From assembly GCA_021778515.1 (NCBI GenBank), contig JAJYCJ010000014.1, forward strand, positions 1 through 46,947: a stretch of DNA of 46,947 nucleotides, given 5' to 3'. Each line of letters begins with the position of its first letter. Within the stretch, counting starts at the first letter, position 1. Of this stretch, positions 40,670 to 46,947 are shown piece after piece. This DNA is from Acidobacteriota bacterium (GTDB lineage: Bacteria; Acidobacteriota; UBA4820; DSQY01). The notes below the pieces were generated by a model, which searched no databases, was not told where the DNA came from, and saw only the letters and a program-made list of their open reading frames with translations. The position numbers and the translations under genes were made by a program.

Positions 40670-43417
40670 TCAGCCGGCCAGCGCGACCAAGAGGAGGTCC
40701 AGGCCGGCGAGCGCGTCGCGTCCCGCATTGACCCTGAGCACCCGTCGCTTTCTCTGCCGCAGGGCATCCAGGTCACCCAGCGCCTGCGCCCGGATCAGGG
40801 CGCCGAAGGTGAAATCGGTCTCCGGCACCGCCACCGCCGCGGCTGGTTCGTCCACGATCTGCAAAAACAGGCCCGTATTGGGGCCTCCCTTGTGAAGCTG
40901 CCCGGTGGAGTGGAGGAAGCGGGGTCCGTAGCCCGTGGTCACGGCGATGCCCAGCCGTCTTCGGAGGAGCACCGCGATCTCATTGAGGCGCCAGTCCACC
41001 TCCGCCCGCGGGGCGAGATAGGCCTGAAGGCACGCGTAGTCGCCGGGATGGCCCTGGCCGAGCCATGCCTCCAGCGAGCGGGCCAGGGAGCCCGCATCCT
41101 CTGTGTTCACCTCTTCAGCGGGCGCGCCGCCGCTTCCGCCTTTCGCCATGGCTTTCTTCGCGAGGTCTTTCGCCAGCTGCACGTCGGGCTGGTTGAAGGG
41201 CTGGATGCCCAGCACCGCTCCAGCCGAGGCCACCGCCACCTCCCAGCGGAAGAACTCGCCGCCCAGGGCCTCCAGCGAGGCGAGCGGCAACTCGATGACG
41301 GGGTGACCGGCCTTGCGAAGATCGGCCTGAAGCTTCCCCACGGCCTCGTTACCCGTCCCACCGAGGGTCAGATGGACAAAGAGGCGATCCGCGCCGTACT
41401 CGCCGGCTTCTCCCAGGGGCTCGCCCGCGACGGGGACGATGCCTTTGCCCTCTTTCCCCGTGCTCTCGGCGATGAGCTGCTCGATCCAGATGGGAAAGGC
41501 CGCCAGGGCCTCGTCGGCGAGGAAGGTCACCTTGTCGCGGCCTTCCTTCGCCAACTCTCCGAGGATCGCGCCGAGCTGGAGGCCCGGGTTCCGGGCGGCG
41601 TCATCGTCCGCGCACCGCCGGGCCATGGCCCGGCCGGACTCCAGCAGAGCCCCCACGGGAACGCCCAACAGCGCCGCCGGCACCAAACCGAAGTGGGTGA
41701 GAGCCGAATACCGCCCCCCCACCTCGGCGTCGGCCTGGAATACCCTCCTGAACCGGCGCTCCTCGCCGAGCGACTGTAGCGGCGTCCCGGGGTCGGTGAT
41801 GGCCACGAAGTGCCTTCCGGGAGTCTTGGTGAGGGCCGCCACCCGGGCCCAGAAATAGCGAAAGAGGGAGAGGGTCTCCAGCGTGGTTCCCGACTTGCTC
41901 GATACCACGAAGAGGGTCCGCTTCGGATCCAGCCGCGCCGCCACGTCCAGGACGGCCTGCGGGTGGGTGCTGTCCAGCACGATCAGCTCCGGGGCGCCTT
42001 GGGAGGCCGCGAAGGTCCGGCTAAAGACCTCGGGCGCCAGGCTCGATCCACCCATCCCCAGGACCACCGCGTGGCGCAGCCCCTCCTCCCTCACCTCGGC
42101 CGCCAGGGCTCCCAGATCGGCCTCTGCCGCCAGCATCGTTTCGGGGAGGTCCAGCCAGCCTAGCCGGTCCGCGAGCTCCGGGACCGCCCGCTCGGACCAG
42201 AGGGTCGTGTCCTTTTTCCAGAGCCTTGCGGCGAACTTCCCCCCGCTCCACGCCGCCAGGCGCGCCTCCACGGCGCCCGACGACGCACCGAGGCCGAAGC
42301 GGGAACCGGCGGTTTCGCCGGGCGTCGCGAGGGCCTTCCGACGCTCCGAAATGGTAGCCAGCAGGCGGTCGTAGGAATCGGAGAAGGCCTTCACCCCCTC
42401 TTCCTGCAACCGTTCGGTAATCGCCCCCAGATCGATCCCGAGCGCGGCGAGCCGGCCCAGGTCGGCCTCGGCCCGCTCCACCCCCTCTTCCGCCGAGGCC
42501 CTCGCGCGTCCATGGTCCCTGAAGGCCTCCAGGGTCTCGGGGGGCATCGTGTTGACCGTATCCGCACCGATCAGCTCCTCCACGTAGAGGACGTCTCGGT
42601 AGGCCGGGTTCTTGGTGCTCGTGCTGGCCCAGAGGGGGCGCTGCGGGTGCGCTCCCTTCTGGCCGAGCGGCTGGAAGGCCTTCCCCTGAAACAGCTCCCG
42701 GAACCGCCGGTAGACCATCTTCGCGTTGGCGACGGCGATGCGGCCGCTCAGCGCCAGCGCTTCCTCGCCGCCCACGGCTTCGAGCGCCTTGTCCACGGCC
42801 GTGTCCACCCGGCTGATGAAGAAGGAGGCCACGGAGGCCAGCCGCTCCGGCCGCCTGGCCCTCGTCAGGCCCCTGAGGTAGGCCGCGCTGACGGCCTCGT
42901 AATGGTCCATGGAGAACATGAGCGTCACGTTGACGCTGATGCCCTCCGCGATGAGCGTCTCGATGGCCGAAATCCCCTCTCTCGTGGCGGGGACCTTGAT
43001 CAGGAGGTTCGCCCTGTCCACCTCGCCCCAGAGCCGGCGCGCCTCCTCCACCGTGCCCCGCGTGTCGCGCGCCAGGCGCGGCGACACCTCCAGGCTGACG
43101 AAGCCGTCCGTGCCGTCGCTCTTTTCATACACAGCGAGCAGAATGTCGCAGGCCCGCTGGATGTCCTGCACGGCGATGCGTTCGAAAAGCTCGGCGTCCG
43201 TTGCCCCTGGCACCTCCGCCAGGAGCGCCCGCAGCCGGTCCTCGTAGCCGGGATCCCCGGCCAGCGCCTTCTGGAAGATGGAGGGGTTGCTCGTGACGCC
43301 CCGCACGCCGTCCTCCCTCACCAGGCGGGCCAGTTCGCCCGAATCCAGAAGGTCGGCGCGGATGTAGTCCAGCCACACCGACTGGCCGTACTCGTGAAGC
43401 TCCTGCAAGGGATTCAT
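40670..43417 (-). CDS. Bifunctional transaldolase/glucose-6-phosphate isomerase fusion
   Basis: This 915-residue protein joins a transaldolase (residues 1 to about 360; LLIKVPATREGISAIETL with the Schiff-base Lys, YVEELIGADTVNTMPPETL) to a glucose-6-phosphate isomerase (from about 400; VLGMGGSSLAPEV, VVSSKSGTTLETLSLF, LNEIAVLLRRRLGI). The fusion joins the non-oxidative pentose path to glycolysis and is known from some bacterial groups. I chose the ATG at 43417, which has AGGAGG seven bases upstream; the open frame runs on to 43621 inside glk without a start signal. Confidence 0.95.
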   Translation of the reverse strand: MNPLQELHEYGQSVWLDYIRADLLDSGELARLVREDGVRGVTSNPSIFQKALAGDPGYEDRLRALLAEVPGATDAELFERIAVQDIQRACDILLAVYEKSDGTDGFVSLEVSPRLARDTRGTVEEARRLWGEVDRANLLIKVPATREGISAIETLIAEGISVNVTLMFSMDHYEAVSAAYLRGLTRARRPERLASVASFFISRVDTAVDKALEAVGGEEALALSGRIAVANAKMVYRRFRELFQGKAFQPLGQKGAHPQRPLWASTSTKNPAYRDVLYVEELIGADTVNTMPPETLEAFRDHGRARASAEEGVERAEADLGRLAALGIDLGAITERLQEEGVKAFSDSYDRLLATISERRKALATPGETAGSRFGLGASSGAVEARLAAWSGGKFAARLWKKDTTLWSERAVPELADRLGWLDLPETMLAAEADLGALAAEVREEGLRHAVVLGMGGSSLAPEVFSRTFAASQGAPELIVLDSTHPQAVLDVAARLDPKRTLFVVSSKSGTTLETLSLFRYFWARVAALTKTPGRHFVAITDPGTPLQSLGEERRFRRVFQADAEVGGRYSALTHFGLVPAALLGVPVGALLESGRAMARRCADDDAARNPGLQLGAILGELAKEGRDKVTFLADEALAAFPIWIEQLIAESTGKEGKGIVPVAGEPLGEAGEYGADRLFVHLTLGGTGNEAVGKLQADLRKAGHPVIELPLASLEALGGEFFRWEVAVASAGAVLGIQPFNQPDVQLAKDLAKKAMAKGGSGGAPAEEVNTEDAGSLARSLEAWLGQGHPGDYACLQAYLAPRAEVDWRLNEIAVLLRRRLGIAVTTGYGPRFLHSTGQLHKGGPNTGLFLQIVDEPAAAVAVPETDFTFGALIRAQALGDLDALRQRKRRVLRVNAGRDALAGLDLLLVALAG

Positions 43418-43436
43418 GGGGAAACCTCCTATGGCC

Positions 43437-43453
43437 CGCCGGCTCGGCCGGCG
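43437..43453 (-). repeat. Intercistronic hairpin between glk and tal-pgi
   Basis: CGCCGGC and GCCGGCG form a perfect 7-bp stem with a 3-base loop directly upstream of the tal-pgi ribosome site, in the 64-base gap after glk. It may set the relative levels of the two products or stabilise mRNA ends. Confidence 0.4.
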
Positions 43454-43481
43454 GATGACGGTCATCTCCGGATGCCTATTC

Positions 43482-44444
43482 TCACGGCTCGGCCAGCCGG
43501 TGGCGCGCCATGGCGGCCGCTCCCACCACGCCGGAATCGGGCCCCAGCCTGGCCCTGGCGAAGAGGACTCCCTGCGCCGCGGCGGCCAGTGCCAGGGAGG
43601 GGACGCTTCGGGCCACTTCATCCAGGAGGGAGGGGTTGCCTTCCACCACTCCCCCCCCGAGCACGACCACGCTTGGGCTGAAGGCGTTGACCATGCCGGC
43701 GAGCCCCGTCGCCAGGTATTCCGCCGTCTCCTTCATGAGCGCCTGGCAGACTCCATCTCCCTTCGCCGCGAGCAGCGCCACGTGTTTCGCCGTCACGGCC
43801 CGCGCGTCCCCGGCCAGGGCGATCAGCGCGGCACCCCCCCACGCATCCGTGGCTGCTGCCTCGCGGGCCCTTTCGGCGATGGCCCAGCCGCCCACGTAAG
43901 CCTCCAGGCAACCGCGCCCGGGGCAGGAGCACTTGCGCCCGCCGAAGAGCAGCACCGTGTGGCCCAGCTCCCCGGCCGTGTTGTTGGCCCCTTCGAGCAT
44001 GCGGCCGCCGGAGACCACGCCGCCCCCCACGCCCGTCCCCACGAAAAGACAGATCATGTCCGCCCGCCCCTCGCCGGCGCCGTGGCGCCACTCGCCCCAG
44101 GCGGCAGCCCGCACGTCGTTGGTGACGTGCACCGGCAGTCCGAGGGCGCGGGAGAGATCGCCCGCCAGGTCCACGTCGAGCCATCGCAGGTTGGGCGCGG
44201 AGCGCACCCTGCCCGAGGGTCCCTCCACCTGCCCCGCCACTCCGACGCCCACCGCCTCGGCCCGCCCGCCGTGGGCGCCGAGTCCGCCGCTCACGAGGCC
44301 ACAAATGGTCGCGACGACTGCTTCGTAGCCCTTCTCCGCCTCCGTCGGGCGCTCTTCCACCCAAGCGATGCTTCCGCCGGCATCCACCAGGGCTGCCCTG
44401 ACCTTGGTTCCCCCCAAGTCCACACCCAGGGTTAAGGACGGCAT
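43482..44444 (-). CDS. ROK family glucokinase
   Basis: Probable ATP-dependent glucose kinase, feeding the pathway encoded downstream. The 320-residue protein has the N-terminal phosphate loop LGVDLGGTKVRAALVDAGG, the ROK zinc motif CSCPGRGCLEAY (C-x-C-x4-C), ELGHT with the sugar-binding Glu/His, and GTGVGGGVV. The ATG at 44444 has GCAGGAGG upstream; the open frame reaches 44528 but has no start signal there. It is the first gene of the operon. Other hexoses cannot be excluded as substrate. Confidence 0.9.
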   Translation of the reverse strand: MPSLTLGVDLGGTKVRAALVDAGGSIAWVEERPTEAEKGYEAVVATICGLVSGGLGAHGGRAEAVGVGVAGQVEGPSGRVRSAPNLRWLDVDLAGDLSRALGLPVHVTNDVRAAAWGEWRHGAGEGRADMICLFVGTGVGGGVVSGGRMLEGANNTAGELGHTVLLFGGRKCSCPGRGCLEAYVGGWAIAERAREAAATDAWGGAALIALAGDARAVTAKHVALLAAKGDGVCQALMKETAEYLATGLAGMVNAFSPSVVVLGGGVVEGNPSLLDEVARSVPSLALAAAAQGVLFARARLGPDSGVVGAAAMARHRLAEP

Positions 44445-44543
44445 CGCGCCTCCTGCAGAGAGACCGTATCTTCTTGAGAGCGACCTCGTGACATCCCGGT
44501 TCTTCGGCTCTTCCCTCGACCGGCTCATGGGACTTTCGTCCCC

Positions 44544-44572
44544 ATTGTAGGGAACCCTCGCCCGGAGTGCAA
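44544..44572 (-). promoter_or_regulatory. Promoter of the glk-tal/pgi-gnd-zwf-pgl operon
   Basis: On the minus strand TTGCAC (44572-44567) and TACAAT (44549-44544) are 17 bases apart, giving a start near 44537 and a leader of about 93 bases. A GGGAC-GAAA-GTCCC hairpin (44542-44529) overlaps the start region. Confidence 0.65.
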
Positions 44573-44614
44573 AATTCCTGCGCCACGGGGATGCGGCGTC
44601 CCGCGCCGCCTGAA

Positions 44615-44643
44615 TTGCGCGAGTGGAGTCCTTGGCGTATAAT
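44615..44643 (+). promoter_or_regulatory. Promoter of the PKD-domain protein gene
   Basis: TTGCGC (44615-44620) and a perfect TATAAT (44638-44643) are separated by 17 bases. Transcription near 44650 gives a leader of about 105 bases. The 310-base gap between the two divergent genes holds this promoter and the glk promoter and no ORF I support. Confidence 0.65.
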
Positions 44644-44754
44644 CAGTCTCGTGCTGTCGGTGGAATTCGCCCCCCCGCCCATCTGTTTCACCAACATCAG
44701 GTTAGATGGGAAGGTCGTCGGGACGTGGACACACTCGAGAGGAGGGTTCTCCGA

Positions 44755-46938
44755 ATGAACCGTTCGAAGCGTTTTCTGTTGGGGATGTCGGCGGCGCTGG
44801 CCGGGCTCTGGGGGCTCGCCCTCGTGGCGGCACCACCCGCGGCTATTCAGGCCTCGCCCTCGGTGACCATCCGATTTCCGGTGAGGATGGACCTCTCGCC
44901 ACCGCTGCGGGACATGAAACCCATTCCGCCTCCCGAGGGCACTACGGCCGGAGGAGTCCACGTCGTTCCCCTCGTCCGGCCGCCCCTGCCCAAGCTGCGC
45001 AACGAGAGCGCGGTGGTGGACCCGGTGGTCCAGAGCTGGCAGGGGAAGGAGAGCATGCCCGCCCCGCTCCAGAGCTGGGACGGGATCGGCAACATCTACG
45101 GCTACGTGCCTCCGGACACCGAGGGCGACGTGGGGCCCAACAACTACATGCAGTGGGTCAACGTCAGCATGGCCATCTGGGACAAGAGCGGCAACCTGCT
45201 CTGGGGGCCGGTGGACGGCAACACCATCTGGAACGGCTTCGGCGGCCCCGCCGACTCGTGCAACGACGGCGACCCCATCGTGCTCTACGACCGCTTGGCA
45301 GACCGGTGGATTGTCAGCCAGTTCGCCCTCTGCGCCAACAACGGGAACGGTCCCTTCTACCAGTACATCGCCGTCTCCCAGACGGGCGACCCCACGGGCG
45401 CCTGGTACCGGTACGCCTACGAGGTCGGGACGACCGCTTTCGGCGACTATCCCAAGTTCGGCGTGTGGCCCGACGGCTACTACATGACCGTCAACCAGTT
45501 CAGCAACACGTGGGAGGGCGTGGGCGTCTACGTCTTCGACCGGGCCGCCATGCTGGCCGGGAACCCCAACGCCGCCATGCAGTACATCAACCTGGGAGCA
45601 GTGGACCTGAACCACGCCTCGCTTCTCCCGGCCGAATTCGAGGGCTCCAACCCTCCCCCGCCCAACGAGCCCGAGTATTTCCTCGAGATCGGCGACGCGG
45701 GCTCGCCCACCGACCCCGATTTCAAGCAAAACACGCCGACGCCCGGAACCCTGAACCTCTGGGCCATGCACGTGGACTGGAACAACCCGGCCAACACCAT
45801 CTTCGGCGTCAACGACGAGCCGAGCCAGGCCATCGACGTGGCGCCCTTCCTCTACATGTGCGGGGGCAATGCCGGAGCCTGCATCTCCCAGCCGGGAACG
45901 ACGGCGAAGCTCGACACGCTCGGCGACCGTCTCATGTACCGCCTGCAATACCGCAACATGGGCGGCTTCCAATCGCTCGTTGTGAACCACACGGTGGACG
46001 TGGACGGCACCAACCACGCGGGCGTCCGCTGGTATGAACTGCACAACAACTCGGGCACCTGGAGCCTCTACCAGCAGGGCAGCTATGCCCCTGACGGCGA
46101 CAGCCGCTGGATGGGCAGCGCCGCCATGGACCACGAGGGGGACCTCGCCATCGGCTACAGCGTCTCCAGCACCACCACCTACCCCTCCATCCGCTACGCG
46201 GGGCGCCTCGCCGGCGACCCCCTCAACGAGCTGACCCAGGGTGAGGCCACGCTGATCGCGGGGACCGGATCGCAGACCGTCAAGTACGACCGGTGGGGCG
46301 ACTACAGCACGCTGAGCGTCGACCCTTCGGATGACTGTACATTCTGGTACACCCAGGAGTACTACCCGACCACCACCCAGGTGGGCTGGCACACCCGGAT
46401 CGGCTCCTTCCGCTTCCCCTCCTGCGGCGTGACGCTCACTCCCTCCGCCACTCCGGCCACGGGCGGCATCCCCTTCACCACGACCCTCAGCGCCGCCGTC
46501 GCGGGCGGACAGGCTCCCTTGACCTACGACTGGGATTTCGGCGACGGCAGCGCCCACTCCAGCGACGCCTCGCCGAGCCACACCTACACCACCGTGGGCA
46601 CCTTCACCTATTCGGTAATGGTGACGGATGCCCTGAAGCTCTCCGTGACGACCCAGGGATCGGTGGTCGCCACCGTCCCGCCGCCGGTGATCTCGGCCGT
46701 CAAGAAGAAGGCCCCGCCCTTCCGCCTGCTCCTCACGGGCAGCAATCTCCACGACGGCTGCACCGTCTTCGTCAACGGGACCTCGGTGCCCCACAGCCTC
46801 TGGAAGAACGCGGGCAAGGTCGTGGCCAAGGGCGGCTCGGCCCTCAAGGCCATGGTCCCCAAGGGCACGACCGTCCAGATCACCGTCAAGAACAACGACG
46901 ACGGAGGCCTCTCCGCGCCCTACAGCTTCAGCTACTGA
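44755..46938 (+). CDS. Secreted PKD-domain protein with a large beta-rich N-terminal region
   Basis: The 727-residue protein has a signal peptide (MNRSKRFLLGMSAALAGLWG, then a hydrophobic stretch ending near AIQA). Residues about 90-560 are rich in Trp, Tyr, Asn and Gly (VPPDTEGDVGPNNYMQWVN, DPIVLYDRLADRWIVSQFA), like beta-propeller surface proteins. A PKD domain follows (YDWDFGDGS, HTYTTVGTFTYSVMVTDA, about 562-642), then an IPT/TIG-like domain (LLTGSNLHDGCTVFVNG). It is probably exported for adhesion or polymer binding. The ATG at 44755 has GGAGGG eight bases upstream. No catalytic motif is visible. Confidence 0.85.
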   Translation: MNRSKRFLLGMSAALAGLWGLALVAAPPAAIQASPSVTIRFPVRMDLSPPLRDMKPIPPPEGTTAGGVHVVPLVRPPLPKLRNESAVVDPVVQSWQGKESMPAPLQSWDGIGNIYGYVPPDTEGDVGPNNYMQWVNVSMAIWDKSGNLLWGPVDGNTIWNGFGGPADSCNDGDPIVLYDRLADRWIVSQFALCANNGNGPFYQYIAVSQTGDPTGAWYRYAYEVGTTAFGDYPKFGVWPDGYYMTVNQFSNTWEGVGVYVFDRAAMLAGNPNAAMQYINLGAVDLNHASLLPAEFEGSNPPPPNEPEYFLEIGDAGSPTDPDFKQNTPTPGTLNLWAMHVDWNNPANTIFGVNDEPSQAIDVAPFLYMCGGNAGACISQPGTTAKLDTLGDRLMYRLQYRNMGGFQSLVVNHTVDVDGTNHAGVRWYELHNNSGTWSLYQQGSYAPDGDSRWMGSAAMDHEGDLAIGYSVSSTTTYPSIRYAGRLAGDPLNELTQGEATLIAGTGSQTVKYDRWGDYSTLSVDPSDDCTFWYTQEYYPTTTQVGWHTRIGSFRFPSCGVTLTPSATPATGGIPFTTTLSAAVAGGQAPLTYDWDFGDGSAHSSDASPSHTYTTVGTFTYSVMVTDALKLSVTTQGSVVATVPPPVISAVKKKAPPFRLLLTGSNLHDGCTVFVNGTSVPHSLWKNAGKVVAKGGSALKAMVPKGTTVQITVKNNDDGGLSAPYSFSY

Positions 46939-46947
46939 GAGGGGGGC

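Noticed and set aside
43618-46794. A 1058-codon minus-strand ORF opposite the PKD gene
   Set aside because: Its composition is low-complexity Gly/Arg/Val/Ala/His-rich, it is antisense to a gene with signal peptide, domains, promoter and ribosome site, and its last part overlaps glk in another frame. It results from GC-ending codons on the other strand.

Overview
This 46.9 kb window is a chromosome segment from a GC-rich, Gram-negative-type bacterium. Genes are densely packed, often with 4-base ATGA or GTGA overlaps, and the only AT-rich spots are promoters and a few short patches inside genes. The mix of genes points to an Acidobacteriota-like or deltaproteobacterial-type genome: an MglA-type GTPase, a SUF operon with SufU and a Rieske protein, a transaldolase/glucose-6-phosphate isomerase fusion, a membrane-bound Hyb-type hydrogenase with its whole Hyp set, and a secreted PKD protein. 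The phylum is an inference; there is no rRNA gene to settle it. I found no tRNA, rRNA, CRISPR array, insertion sequence or phage gene.

Layout. 1-4199: a glycosyltransferase cut by the window edge, an NCS2-like permease, and an undecaprenyl-phosphate sugar transferase. 4296-6672: a plus-strand operon with its own promoter (DHH phosphoesterase, ElbB-like protein, MoaD, MoaE). 6641-7965: a poorly explained stretch with small ORFs, a 14-bp palindrome and an inverted repeat. 7860-8751 (minus): a small redox operon (DUF2892 membrane protein, tiny membrane ORF, thioredoxin, FmdB zinc ribbon). 8888-14891 (minus): rrf2-sufC-sufB-sufD-sufU-rieske-sufS with a strong promoter and a nearby inverted repeat. 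14958-18212: ChaN-like protein, MutY, Coa1-like protein. 18321-20472 (minus): exported coiled-coil protein, STAS protein and extended MglA GTPase. 20558-23544: HflX, then a DUF47/Pit phosphate transport pair. 23601-29574: hypFCDEAB. 29728-35715: promoter, then hydrogenase small subunit, HybA, HybB, large subunit, maturation protease and a small membrane protein. 35746-37272 (minus): an epimerase with an extra helical domain. 37522-44572 (minus): glucokinase, transaldolase-isomerase, 6-phosphogluconate dehydrogenase, glucose-6-phosphate dehydrogenase and 6-phosphogluconolactonase under one promoter. 44615-46938: a secreted PKD-domain protein.

How they work together. The hyp genes supply the Fe(CN)2CO centre and nickel for the hydrogenase, HybD trims its large subunit, and HybA/HybB pass electrons to quinone. 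SUF supplies Fe-S clusters that the hydrogenase, HybA, MutY and the Rieske protein need. The glucokinase operon encodes glucose entry and the oxidative pentose phosphate branch (NADPH and pentoses) plus the transaldolase/isomerase return path.

Most unusual points: a TGA codon in the tiny ORF upstream of thioredoxin, followed by a compact hairpin, that could be selenocysteine; an ElbB homologue with Ser in place of the expected nucleophile Cys; an ArnT-like enzyme lacking the usual acidic motif; an epimerase fused to a regulatory-looking helical domain; an MglA GTPase with a 140-residue tail paired with a STAS protein; and sharp islands of A/T-ending codons inside otherwise GC-ending genes between 5.5 and 14.6 kb.
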